A stretch of DNA of 64,000 nucleotides from Serripes groenlandicus (Eukaryota; Mollusca; Bivalvia; Cardiida; Cardiidae). Shown here piece by piece: positions 24,742 through 35,406 of this stretch (the first letter of the stretch is position 1; each line of letters starts with the position of its first letter). Location of the stretch: positions 113,564,516-113,628,515 of the forward strand of contig JASEVX010000001.1 of NCBI GenBank assembly GCA_031761405.1, given 5' to 3'. Made by a program: the position numbers and the translations under genes. Below the pieces are notes generated by a model. That model saw nothing but the letters and a program-made list of their open reading frames with translations, was not told where the DNA came from and did no database searches.

Positions 24742-24972
24742 TGGAATCCGCCGTGGTCGAGTGGTTAGAGTCGAGGATTTGAACCCGGGCATCTCCGTTC
24801 GATCGCCAGTCTCCGGACGGCGGTCATGGTGGACTGTCATTTGGCAAGGCATATTTCCTAGCCCAATTTTACTTTGTTTACCCAGGAATCATAAATAAGT
24901 GGGGCGTCGCCGTGACATAACTGAAATAATGTTGAAAACGGCGTTAGGTCCAAATTAACAACCAAACAAACA
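24742..24972 (+). mobile_element. SINE-A, near-complete copy
   Basis: A tRNA-like head (GCCGTGGTCGAGTGGTTAGA A box; CCGTTCGATCGCC B box) is followed by a body with TTTGGCAAGGCATATTTCC and TTTGTTTACCCAGGAATCAT, and the tail CCGTGACATAACTGAAATAA and GTTGAAAACGGCGTTA. This defines the SINE-A family of the window. It resembles molluscan tRNA-SINEs with a conserved central domain, but the exact superfamily (for example V- or Meta-type) is not assigned. Confidence 0.85.
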
Positions 24973-25233
24973 ATACTAAAAACTCTTTGCAACGGATCTC
25001 AACACTTTTAAAACAATCAGTCGGCGAGTTTAAGAGTGGGCCATCATTTTACAAAAATACCTTCACTCAATGATGTTTATCTACTAACGCTGGACCACAT
25101 GTACCATGTGATTGTTTGGTTTGTAACGCCGTTGACTAGTACTACTGATCCATTTATCCTGACACCAGCCAGTCAGCCGTTATGCTATCTTCTCAAGCCT
25201 AATCGCCAAGAGTGGCAGCCATTAATACCATAT

Positions 25234-25456
25234 TTAACCCTTTCCCTCATACGACAATTCTGCAGCAGACGACTTTGAACGTATTTTGTCAAAACATCTC
25301 CATAATTGAATGGATAACCTATGACGAAAAGTGGAAAACATTGTGGGAAAAGGAGAAATTGCACGTTTTGTGCAATTTCTTCTTTTGTCACTATGTTTTC
25401 AAAAAGCCTCCTGCTGCAGAGGCGTCAGAAAGCGTCTATTTGGGGGAAAGGGTTAT
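25234..25456 (+). mobile_element. TTAA-MITE copy
   Basis: TTAACCCTTTCCCTCATACG at left, TTTGGGGGAAAGGGTTAT at right. Both subterminal arms and the central hairpin around TTGCACGTTTTGTGCAA are kept. Very close to the copy at 23318-23548. Confidence 0.9.
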
Positions 25457-25545
25457 AGTCTTTGACATGACCCGGCCGGGATTTAACCAGCGACCTCCAG
25501 CACCGATGCGGACTCTCTACCGAAAAACCATCTAGGCGTTCCAAA
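25457..25545 (-). mobile_element. SINE-B tRNA-like head fragment
   Basis: The minus strand reads GATGGTTTTTCGGTAGAGAG, then GGAGGTCGCTGGTTAAATCC and CGGCCGGGTCATG, matching the head of the SINE at 55951-56185. The body is missing. Confidence 0.65.
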
Positions 25546-25702
25546 CATGCACCAAACATGTAGCATACGGTTTTTTAAATCGTCTAGTCAAAATGTGGAA
25601 CCTCTATATCTTTGTTTATGAATGAAAGGACAATTTGTCTGTTGGAGATGCTGCAACATGCGCGTGAACGTTGGAAAGGATATTGAGTACATTTTGTTTA
25701 AC

Positions 25703-25893
25703 TTAATCCCACATACAGCCGTTTTCTTATGCCTCTGCAGCATACGATAATTGAATATTATGACAAAAGTATGAGCAATTACTCCTTTAACACTATTGAA
25801 TATACTTTTGTTTTGAAGAAATGTTTCTTAGTTTTGCCTAAACGATTTAAAAGCCGTCTGATGCAGATTTATTGTATGTTGAAATGGGTCAAA
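25703..25893 (-). mobile_element. TTAA-MITE, degenerate copy
   Basis: TTAATCCCACATACAGCCG and GCCTCTGCAGCATACGA at left; GCCGTCTGATGCAGATTTAT and GAAATGGGTCAA at right. The centre has decayed. Confidence 0.6.
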
Positions 25894-27590
25894 ATAGTTT
25901 TCTGATACAATTGTACGAATTTTATCTTTTATTTCACCTGTCTGAAGCAGACGACTTTGGAAAACGTTGTGTAAAATCGAGATTCGAGAATATGCTTAAC
26001 TCTAGTATTTCCCCATTTGCTGCTATAATGTTTACAACTCTTGTATCAAAGCCATGCTTCCGACGTTCGAAATGTAACTTAAATGTTGTTAAAGGAGACG
26101 ACTTTGAACAAATAAAACTCTGCTATTATTAAAAAAATGTCTCTAATTTTGTAATAAACCTAAAGCAATGTATAATTATCTATTTTTCCAACAGTTCGTG
26201 TACATTGATGTAATCAGATCACTTATATATGCATTATTTCCACATGTGTTTATATGTGTCTTGATGTAGTATGTATATATGTTATATGTATATGGGCCGG
26301 AGGCCTAAGTATAAATAACAGGTGTTAACAAGGTGTTAACATTAATGTTAACACATCGATGTAGTATAGGATAGATACGTCATAAACGTCAATCCCGACT
26401 TTACGTTTGATCCTTTAATTTTGCCGACAGCAAAACGTGCAAGGAAATAAACGATTCATCAATATGATACACATGTACACAAACCCTTCTTCTCTTAATA
26501 TTCGTTTTATGTCGACTTAGTCGTTGACAACAATTGAAAACATTGTGGGAAAAAGTAGAATGACTAACTATGAGCAATGTTCACGTTTTATATATGTTTC
26601 TCAACTTTCCAGAATTTATACCTATATCTTTGCTGATCCCATTTACCGTCTTTTTAACAGATATTGTCAAAGTTATATGTGTCCGAAGTACTGCGCATAG
26701 GGTTACATGTTAGCGGACATTTATTATTGCACGTTATTTAATTACAATTAATAAATTAGTAAATGGATAAAAAAAAAAGAAAAGAAAAGAAAAGAAGGAA
26801 ATAGATTCGTTTAAGTTGTACATGCCTGTGTGAACGATTACCGAATACGTAACTAGACGCGTTACTGTCTGTGTATTGCTTTACAAGTGAGAACGTTGGA
26901 TTTATCCCTGCATTTTAATATTGTGTGGTTTTCTCTAGATTTAGGACATTTAAGCAGGTAACACTTATCTTACAATTCATTCCCTTTCGACATTTTCTGT
27001 TCTCTAATTAGTTTAGTAGATAACATAAAATTATATATATTTTTTAAAAACAGAAAGAAAATTGTTTGATCGTATTTAGTTTCTTCAAAATTCCTTTCGT
27101 CAATTAGTACTGGTTCTTTGTTTCTATGAATAGAGGAAAAGACAAGAACTCAGGAATACGATTTTCCCCTTTATTGTAAAATATGTCTCGTAGAGTTATG
27201 CATTGAACAAATCTAGCTGTATACAGACCGTCCTTACAGATTGTGTATGTTAACGATTGTCCTGCTGAATTAATGACATTGGTACGATTATTATGGCTTT
27301 TGCCAAGTTTTTGTCTTTCTATGGATCAGCTCAAGAAACCATTAAAAGTAGCACACATTGTATTGTAAGATTAGACTGCGCGAATGTGCAGGGTCATATT
27401 AGTCTATATTGTTCGCAGATTCTGATTACAGTAAGGCATATTAATATAGGATAAGCAACTGTTTTGTTTAAAGTGGCATACGTATACAGACTGATTTAGC
27501 TATATTGTAACCTCAATAATAAACAAAAATGAATGAAATATATGTTCATGGTTCAATAAAGTTTACGTTCAATTGCATTCATTTGTAGGA
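25894..27590. other. No gene recognised
   Basis: AT-rich. Holds a perfect 22-bp palindrome (26333-26354) and an AAAAG-type simple repeat near 26768-26796. A decayed MITE fragment may lie at about 25920-26130. The 86-codon open frame at 25872-26132 has no recognisable domain. Confidence 0.4.
26333..26354. repeat. Perfect 22-bp palindrome
   Basis: GTGTTAACATT followed by its exact complement AATGTTAACAC. An extra direct copy of GGTGTTAACA lies immediately upstream. Confidence 0.9.
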
Positions 27591-27772
27591 ATCCGCCGTG
27601 ATCGGGTTCGATTCCCTGTCGCGAATGTCACGGTGGAGTTCCCTTGGGCAAGGTGCATTCTCTAGCCTAGTACTGGTTTGTTTACCCATGTATCGTGAAT
27701 AAGTGATCTGCCGATTTGTTGTTGAATAATGTTGAAAACAGCGGAAAACCCCTATAAAACATCGCAGGCGTA
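27591..27772 (+). mobile_element. SINE-A, head rearranged
   Basis: GGAATCCGCCGTGATCGGGTTCGATTCC joins the A-box side directly to a B-box, so the tRNA head is internally deleted. The body has CCTTGGGCAAGGTGCATT and TGGTTTGTTTACCCATG; the tail has AATAATGTTGAAAACAGCG. Confidence 0.75.
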
Positions 27773-27841
27773 TGTCAGTTGGCCACTACCTGTAGTCAGT
27801 CATACATTACTAAGATAGGATAACCTGCCAATATCTGTACT

Positions 27842-28003
27842 AATCGTTTTCCCACATACAGACGCCTTTTGACACACCTGCAGCAGACGACAGTTGAAAA
27901 CATTGTGGCATAATGTGAAATGCTCATAGTGAGAAATTTCTCTATTGGCCACAATGTTTTAAACTCAAAGAAATGCATTCAATTTTCTGTTGGAAAGAGT
28001 TAA
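27842..28003 (-). mobile_element. TTAA-MITE, internally deleted copy
   Basis: Left TTTTCCCACATACAGACGCC and CTGCAGCAGACGACAGTTGA. Centre ATGCTCATAGTGAGAAATTT. Right end TGTTGGAAAGAGTTAA. Much of the right half is missing. Confidence 0.7.
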
Positions 28004-28393
28004 TAACCTAGATAACGAGCATGACATTGTCACGGTACAGTTTTATCTAAGTTGTGAGGTGTTGTGGCCAGACCCGTTTGCATATAAACGTTGTATATTT
28101 GTAAATCTTAATTTTATTATGCATGTATATTCTGTGGGCAATAAAATATGTTTAAATTTAACTGCGCATTGCCCTTTTAAAATATATGGAGATTGAAACT
28201 AAAACATAGTGGGAAAATTGAGCAATGTCTCATTAAGGACAATTCTTTTTTACAAACAGTTTGTATAGTCCTCTGCTACAGACCTACATGCGTTCGTATA
28301 GTTAGAGTATACTGACTTTAAAGTTACAATTTAAATCACGTTTTGGTTTTATGGTATGTTTTCAGATCGTCGAGGTTTAACACAGCTGTAAAT

Positions 28394-31300
28394 ATGAGCA
28401 TTTGGTCAACGATTCGTGGTACAGTTATGGCTGTTGCGGCCATGCTAAATATATCCAGCAATGAAGTATGCTTCAACGATGAAGGAATCGGATGTTTCAG
28501 CAACGAGGCACCTTTCAACAATGCTCGAGGTCTTCTTCCACATTCCCCGGATAAAATACAGGTATCTTAACCCTACCCCACGTGCATACGCATTTGAAGG
28601 AATCCGTCTTGGCCAAGTGCTTAGTGTCGATGATTTCGAACCGGGCGTCCCAGGTTCGAGGAATGCCCTTTGGCAAGGCACATTATCTAGTTTAGTACTA
28701 GTTTATTTACCCAGGGATTATGAATAAGTAAATTGTGGCCGTGATATAACTGAAATTATGTTGTAAACGACGTTAACCCCAAGAAAACAAAAGACAGACG
28801 TATTTACAGCACACGAATTGCGAATTGTGAATACATTGCTGCAAAAGGAATACTTGTTCATAATAAACAATTTCTTCCCTTTCCAAATTGTTTTCTTCTC
28901 GATTTAATTATTCTACCTTAATTTAGTTTTCCATGTGTGTTCCTCGATGGGCTGCTGCAGATTGTTTGTATTAGGGAAAGGGTTAACTGAACCAATGAAA
29001 TTAACAATTATAATTATTACTTGATGCACACTATATAAATGTTAATTAACCATTTTTGACTATTTCTTGTGAAATTGGGTATATTACAATGTTTTGAACT
29101 GTTGATCGGTCAACAGTATGAACTCTTGCCGGCGCGTGTGTTTACGTCATTGATTACGTCATTTGTAATTTTGGAATTATTTGTGTAAATAATTTGAGTA
29201 ACGTTCGCTTAAGGTGAATAATTTGTATTTTTCCCTTTTAAAAAACAATAATATTGGATCGGGTAGTAAACTGTCTTATTACTATCATAGGAAGTCGGGA
29301 ACCAGACTAGTAATAAAACAGTTATTTAATCAACCCTTTCTCTCATATAGACGCTTTCAGACGCCTCTGCAGCAGACGGCTTTTTAAAACATAGTGGCAA
29401 AAGAAGAAATTGCTCAAAACGAGCAATTTCTCCTTTTGCCACAATGTTTTCCACTTGTAGTCATAGGTTATCCATTCAGTTATAGACATTTTCTATTTTT
29501 TGACAAAATATGTTCAAATTCGTCTGCTGCAGAATTGTCGTAAAGAGGGAAAGTGTTAATGGGAATGTGTGTACCAGTCAAACTATTGTCCAGAGGTGGA
29601 TGGGACGAACTGTTGTCCCGATGAATAATGAAATGAGAAATAAGCGCGTCTCTTCTCGGTATTTACTGTTAAGTTTAAATACAGTTTCCCACACCACAAC
29701 ACATCTGCAGCAGACGACATTTAAAACATCTGGACAATTGTGTTTAAACTCTCTGTCAGTGAACGTATTCTTATTGAAAAGAGTTGAAAACATTGTGACA
29801 TGTTGAGTAATTGCTTTTCATGAGCAATTTCTCATTTTGTCACAATATTTTCAAAAGTGTTCAACTGCAGAGGCAATATGCGTCTACATAAAGGAAAGCG
29901 TTTAACTTTAATTGCATTAATGGCTCAATGTTTGAAGTCGCTTTAGAACCAGAATGTTTTTCATAATGTAGATGGGTAATTATGATTCGTCTGTCACTGA
30001 TTGATTGGTTTTACAACGTTTTCAACAGTTTTCAGTCATATCACGGGGAACAGCTCACTTACCCAGGTGGTTCCTGGCTTTCTCACAGTATAATACAGTC
30101 TTTCAAAGCAACTGACTTCGTGACCACATAGATTGAACCCAATTTTGACAATCGTCGCAAAGAATGTTGGCCGAGCTCACTGGCACTAGAGTAACACACT
30201 GATGTAATATAACGATGTAATTCTTTTAACAACTTTATTTTTCAACATTTACGGCTATATCAGAAAATAATACCCTTTAATTGTAGCTACCTCTGATTAT
30301 TACTGTCTTATATTGTATATACTATTGTAAGGCAGCCTACCAGTATCGTAAGGGCTAAAACAATATATTTTCATTTGAATGTAACCGTAAGAACCGAAAA
30401 ACCAATTGTCGTGGATGCTTCAAATTAGCGTTCAATTCACTCTGAATTTAATTTCCGTTTTGTTTTGTTTTTCTTTCAGGCGAAATTCTTTTTATATACG
30501 AGGAGTAATAAGTATAGCTCACAGGAAGTGACGTTAAATTCTATCAGCCAATCGTTTTACAGAGGAACACGCGCCACCAAATTCATTATCCATGGTTACA
30601 GAGACAATTGCTTTGAGACTTGGGTCGACAGCGTGAAAGATTCTTTACTGGACAGGGTAAAACCTTTTATTATATGAGCCGCATCTGGCAATGGCGGGTA
30701 TTATCGCATCTGATTACAGTGAAGACTGGGGTGAGCCTATGTGTCCCCACTGTCTTATTAGATCAGTCGATGTGCGTCTTCATGTTATAAATACTGGATT
30801 GTCAAGCTTGACTCCAAATCGCAAGTCGCTCAGATAAAAAGGTTTAATGTACATACAATTGATTTTGCAAATATAAAAGCTCTTTCCTTTTAATGAAACT
30901 TCTCCTTTCGTTACGATGTATTCAACTGTATTCAATAATAACATCACAAATTATAGAGATTTCCCATATTTTTTACTAGACTTTTCAACGACGTCTGGTG
31001 CAGGTTTTGTTTTTGGAAGGGCTTACTATTTGATATGTTTGAGTACTTTGAAGTAGTCCATTCTTCGCCACGAAAAGAGAACACTAACTACTAAGATAAC
31101 ATCATTAGAACTTAATTGTAAGTTAAACGCTGAAATGTTTTGTGTCATACTTGAAACTGTTATCATCGAGAGTTTAAGGTTATTGAACTATTACCTTGTA
31201 TTCGCTTCGTTGGCATGAATAAGCTGAATTTAAACTTATTTATTTCACATTGATCTCGAATATCATCTTTCAAGATTCGAAAATCCCAAAGGCAGGACCG

Positions 31301-34300
31301 GTTCATAACGCATACTAGGCCGAGGGATGATGTAACCTATAAATTACAATTTAAACTATGAAAAGTGGTCAATCAAGGAGATATTGCCTCATATGTCCCT
31401 AAAATTTGGTGAGTCAAATAACATCATTGTTACGCCATCACGTTCTTAAAATGTCGTCAAGGGAATGTATGACCTCCCATAATATTATATATAACATATG
31501 GCGTGTACATGAGAATGTTGATACTTTCTGGTTAAAGCTTTAAAGCTATCTTAACCCTTTCCCTCATATAAACGCTTTTGGACGCCTCTGCAGCAGACGG
31601 CGTTTTGAAAACATGGTGACGTGCAATTTCTCCTTTTGTCACAATGTTTTCCACTTTTTATCATAGGTTATCCATTCAATTATGGAGATTTTCTATGTTT
31701 TGACAAAATACGTTCAAAGTCGTCTGCTGCATAATTGTCGTATGAGGGAAAGGGTTAAAGGGACGTGACCATGATGAGCATAAACGGCCATATCATTACA
31801 TGAATTGCAGGGCGATTTCAACATAGTATGTGTCAATTGGGAAAAGGGAGCTGATCAAGTCGATTATAACCAAGCTGTGGCCAATACTAGAGTGGTTGGC
31901 GCACTGACGGCAAAGTTTATCAAAGCGTTAAGACAAATCCCGTATACTACATACATGAACGTACATGTTATTGGCCATAGTCTTGGGTCCCACATTGCAG
32001 GGTATGCTGGTAAAATAGAGAAAACACTCGATAGAATAACAGGTTAAGTTACCCATTTCTTTTTATCGTATATAATGTTTTGTTGGTTTTTTTTCATACA
32101 AAGAGGAAGACTATACAGAACATATCGACATATTACCCCATTTAGAAATAGATTTAGATGCATATTGAAAACATTTTAAAAGAAAGAACGAAATGCCCAA
32201 CCAAGAGCAATTTCTACTTTTGCCTCGAAGCATTCAAATCAATAATTCTACTTTCATTTAAAAAAAATCAATTCTTTCCTTAGGTGGGTTTCAATGTCGT
32301 CTGCTGTAGATTAATTGTATGTGGACAGGGTTAAACGGTATAAATTACACTTCTTTTAGAAATTGGAAGTACTGTCAGCAATATCTATCCTGTACACAAA
32401 GTCATTTTTAAATACTTTTGAACTCCAATGGTTGTTTTTCACGTGGCATTGTTACATTACAATATTTCAGGTCTGGACCCAGCTGGTTATGGGTTCGAAA
32501 CAGGACCTGCCGTTTTGAGACTGGATAAAGGTGACGCCAAGTTTGTCGATGTCATACACACTGATGGAGAACCTCTTAAATCATTGGGTAATATGTTTTA
32601 AAAGTAATGTTTACATGCCTTGATATTTTACCCGAACATGGTATCCATATATATATAGAGACAGGGTTGTATTCAGATTTACCCGACACACCGGACACCC
32701 GTGTTAAATTCGTATTTTTTGGAAGTCGTATTACTGTTGTCTCTTAATAATAATTGACATACATGAAATGTTGTAAACCCTCAATGCCATTTATTTTGAA
32801 TTATTTAGTAACAAATATTTGTGAACGAAAATTAAACGGCATTTCTATAAATATCGATTTCAAAAATAATTGACTAGACGATACTAGTTTTCAATCAGTG
32901 TTTTTATATATCTGATGTTTAATATCCCTTTCCCACATACAGCAACTCTGAAGCAGACGACCTTGAAAACATCTAAGCAAGAGTATTGAAAATCTCTACA
33001 ATTTGTGTATTATCATTGAATGGATTTGAACATATTGTAGATAAATTAGAAATTGCTCATAACTGTGCAAAATATTTAGAGAAGTATTCTGCATATGGGA
33101 AAGGGTTAAGTGCTTGTCTTTAACCCTTTCACTGCCGAATTTAAGAAAGTCTAAGCTTCCATGTAGAAAATCGGATCACTCCATTTTGCTTCCAACAGGA
33201 TATTTGGTAAAATGTAATGTCTAAAGCGCAAGCAATGCTTTTTTTAGGAGGGAAAGCTCGTGACGAGCTGTCTCGCCTGAATCTGGATTGTTGCAAAGGC
33301 ATTTAATTGCCTTTGGCAGCGACAGTGTTAAGAATCAGCTTTTGACTAAATTGTTAAATTAAACAAGGCGAACAATTGAACATTACCGGAATTGAATAAG
33401 GCCAACTGGTACTTTCTTCCAGGATTTGGCTTGGGTAAAGCTATTGGTCATGCTGATTTTTATCCTAATGGTGGAGAAGATCAGCCAGGTTGTAAGAAAG
33501 TGGGACCACATCTCTTCGGACTTATCACAGGCAAATTTAAAGGTATCCTAACTGTGCATGGTTTTTCACAGACATACCAAAACGTCCAGGCATCTTGATG
33601 GTGTCAACTTTATTTGGTTGTTTGTTTTGTTTTATATGGTGATTTATGCTCCTTTCAACCAGTATTAGTTATGTCACGGTGTTTAATGTGTAAGTTTCCA
33701 GTACTATTCGTCAATTCAAAAAGGGGAAGTAATTACTACAGTTTTAGTACAAGTCTGTGTTTGACCCCGATATCAACTCAAATAAAGATACTGCTCAGAT
33801 TGCAGGCGTTCTTACTGTTACCATATCACTTCTTTAGAAACAGAATAATTTCAGTTGAATGGAAAATGAATATTGAGTGATCTGTTTTCTGGTCTATTAA
33901 ACCCTTTCCAACATACAACAAATCTGCAGCAGATGACTTTGAAAACATAGTGATAAAAACCTGAAAAATCTCCATTAAAGATAGCTTAATTGTGAAATAA
34001 AGTTGAAAACATTGTGACAAAAGGATGTGGGAAAGGGTTAACCCTTTCCAATACACAGACGACGTTTGAAAAACAAATGTGGTAAAAGATGTACATGACG
34101 AGACTTTATTCAATACTTCTATTTTCATTTTTAGAGAATTTCCATATTTTGCTTAAACTTTTCAGTCATCTCCAGGGTGTTCTATTTTGTATGTAGGTTT
34201 AAAACTTAAATCGTAACTTTAGAATATTTTAAAACTATTGTCTTTTCGTACAAAAAGCATTTGAAATTAGCCAAATTTGGATCGAAATACACATATATGA

Positions 34301-34666
34301 ACTGTTTACAAGAAACAATACTAAATAGCGTTATTTCTTTATTTTCTCATTGCTATCTTTATTATTTACTAAAGATCATTGTCTACCTCCATGTTCAGAC
34401 ATAAATATTGCATATTTGTCTTTATAGGATTTATTAAAGGTATAGGATGTGATCACGCACGTGTACGAGATTTATTTATCGAGTCCATTAAGACTTCGTG
34501 CAGGTTTCAAGCATTTCCATGTAAGAGTAAGGACGACTTTGAATCCGACAACTGTAAGCTCTGCAAAGGTAGATGTACGCGGATGGGATATAACGCTGAT
34601 CTTAAACCTGCTATCGGGAAATTCTATCTGACGACCAATAAAAAGGCTCCATTCTGTCAAAATTAA
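28394..34666 (+). CDS. Pancreatic-lipase-family triacylglycerol lipase, six coding exons, 350 aa
   Basis: Predicted secreted neutral lipase that hydrolyses acylglycerol esters (alpha/beta hydrolase, pancreatic lipase family). Coding exons: 28394-28561, 30480-30656, 31811-32042, 32471-32587, 33423-33542, 34428-34666. All introns are GT-AG, with phases 0,0,1,1,1. Seen in the protein: a hydrophobic N-terminus (about residues 9-18), EVCF and GCFS near residues 24-35 as at the mature start of pancreatic lipases, HGY at 94-96, nucleophile GHSLG at 170-174 (Ser172), LDPA with Asp195, and CDHAR with His281. Cys255 and Cys279 bound a 25-residue lid loop, the same length as in classical pancreatic lipase. 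The PLAT domain of vertebrate enzymes is absent: the ORF stops at 34664-34666. An acceptor AG at 28364-28365 implies an upstream, possibly non-coding, exon. The introns hold many MITEs and SINEs. Substrate (triglyceride, galactolipid or phospholipid) cannot be fixed from sequence. Confidence 0.9.
28600..28798 (+). mobile_element. SINE-A in lipase intron 1
   Basis: GGAATCCGTCTTGGCCAAGT head, then CCCTTTGGCAAGGCACATTA, TTTATTTACCCAGGGATTAT and the tail GTGATATAACTGAAATTATG. It lies 40 bp past the exon-1 donor. Confidence 0.75.
28820..28986 (-). mobile_element. TTAA-MITE, left-truncated copy in lipase intron 1
   Basis: Central hairpin remnant near 28840-28880. Right end GGGCTGCTGCAGATTGTTTG, then TTAGGGAAAGGGTTAA. 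The left terminus is missing. Confidence 0.65.
29330..29559 (-). mobile_element. TTAA-MITE copy in lipase intron 1
   Basis: Left CAACCCTTTCTCTCATATAG and GACGCCTCTGCAGCAGACGG. Central hairpin GAAATTGCTCAAAACGAGCA. Right CGTCTGCTGCAGAATTGTCG and AAAGTGTTAA. All arms kept. Confidence 0.85.
29673..29905 (+). mobile_element. TTAA-MITE copy in lipase intron 1
   Basis: Left TTTAAATACAGTTTCCCACA and CTGCAGCAGACGACATTTAA. Central AATTGCTTTTCATGAGCAAT. Right GCGTCTACATAAAGGAAAGC then TTTAA. Confidence 0.75.
30000..30125 (-). mobile_element. SINE-A fragment in lipase intron 1
   Basis: On the plus strand, ACAACGTTTTCAACAGTTTT, CATATCACGGGGAACAGCTC and CACTTACCCAGGTGG are the complement of the SINE-A tail and body. 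The head is lost. Confidence 0.6.
31551..31758 (-). mobile_element. TTAA-MITE copy in lipase intron 2
   Basis: Both TTAA flanks intact (31551-31554, 31755-31758), with TTAACCCTTTCCCTCATATA and ATGAGGGAAAGGGTTAA ends. The left half of the central hairpin is deleted. It ends 52 bp before the exon-3 acceptor. Confidence 0.85.
32165..32334 (-). mobile_element. TTAA-MITE, decayed copy in lipase intron 3
   Basis: ATTGAAAACATTTTAAAAGA and AAGAGCAATTTCTACTTTTG in the centre; GTCGTCTGCTGTAGATTAAT and GGACAGGGTTAA at right. The left end is unclear. Confidence 0.6.
32919..33109 (+). mobile_element. TTAA-MITE copy in lipase intron 4
   Basis: Left TTAATATCCCTTTCCCACAT and AAGCAGACGACCTTGAAAAC. Right GCATATGGGAAAGGGTTAA. 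The right arm is internally deleted. Confidence 0.75.
33120..33331. mobile_element. Second TTAA-MITE family (Q), copy 1, lipase intron 4
   Basis: TTAACCCTTTCACTGCCGAA at left and TTTGGCAGCGACAGTGTTAA at right, both with TTAA. Inner hairpin AGCTCGTGACGAGCT. Related to the copy at 61507-61721 over its whole length. The interior differs from the main TTAA-MITE. Confidence 0.85.
33897..34041 (+). mobile_element. TTAA-MITE, short copy in lipase intron 5
   Basis: TTAAACCCTTTCCAACATAC left, CTGCAGCAGATGACTTTGAA, then a direct jump to GGATGTGGGAAAGGGTTAA. The central hairpin and right arm are deleted. Confidence 0.75.
34038..34204 (-). mobile_element. TTAA-MITE sharing its TTAA with the previous copy
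   Basis: Left TTAACCCTTTCCAATACACA uses the same TTAA (34038-34041) as the preceding copy. Right side AGTCATCTCCAGGGTGTTC and TTTTGTATGTAGGTTTAA. Degenerate and internally deleted. Confidence 0.65.
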
Positions 34667-34856
34667 TCTTATCCCATACAAGACGTATCTACAGCAGACG
34701 ACTTTGAAAACATCTACATAAAATACTGAACAGTCTCAATAAACAAAAGATCACTACTAAATAAAGTTGAAAACTATTTATGAGCAATGTCTCCTTTTGC
34801 CACACATTGTTTCTAAAAGTCGTCTGTTGCAGGGTATACATGTCGGAAAGAGTTCA
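34663..34856 (+). mobile_element. TTAA-MITE starting at the lipase stop codon
   Basis: The left TTAA (34663-34666) contains the lipase TAA stop. Then TCTTATCCCATACAAGACG, ACAGCAGACGACTTTGAAAA, centre TATGAGCAATGTCTCCTTTT, and right AGTCGTCTGTTGCAGGGT with CGGAAAGAGTT. It contains AATAAA-like words at about 34738 and 34759 that could act in 3'-end formation. Confidence 0.8.
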
Positions 34857-34967
34857 GGAAATACGTGTGAAAACTACTATTACTCGCCGAAATCAACCTG
34901 AACATTACATTGCTGCAGCTATGTATATTTTTATAGTATAGATGTTATGAAAATATAATTAGTTAAA

Positions 34968-35082
34968 ATAGTTGAAAACATTGTGACAAAAAGAGAAATT
35001 GCTCATTTGTCATAAAGCTTTCGAAAATCGTCTGCTGCAGAAGTGCCATAAAGCGACATTATGTGGGAAAGGAATAAAACAC
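34968..35082 (+). mobile_element. TTAA-MITE right half
   Basis: AGTTGAAAACATTGTGACAA, AAATTGCTCATTTGTC, AATCGTCTGCTGCAGAAGTG and TTATGTGGGAAAGGAATAAA. The left half is absent. Confidence 0.7.
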
Positions 35083-35406
35083 ATGCAAGCCATAATAATT
35101 TACCTTAAAGGTGGGAATCAGGACGATAGTATGTTTTTAAATAGTCCTGGAGTATTAACCCCATAACCAATCTGGACATTTTAAATCTTCCAAAATGAAA
35201 ACATCTAAAGAAAGGTTTAGAAAACATATATCGTTAGATCAACGATCGATGGATAACGCCTTGGGTGCTGGATTCAAGAGGAGTACATATTAAGTGCTAA
35301 TATTGTGTGTGTTGTTTTGTGTGTAAATAAATTGAATATATCTCGGTGAAATCAGTCGACTTGGTATAACCAAGCTTCAACCTTATTGTCCATTATCATA
35401 TAGTTG

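Noticed and set aside
28461..28727. Alternative frame over lipase exon 1
   Set aside because: It overlaps the exon out of frame; the lipase frame has family motifs and correct splice phase.
34663..34666. MITE insertion creating the lipase stop codon
   Set aside because: The TTAA target must have existed before insertion and already contains TAA in this frame, so the stop is more likely ancestral; kept only as a question in the findings.
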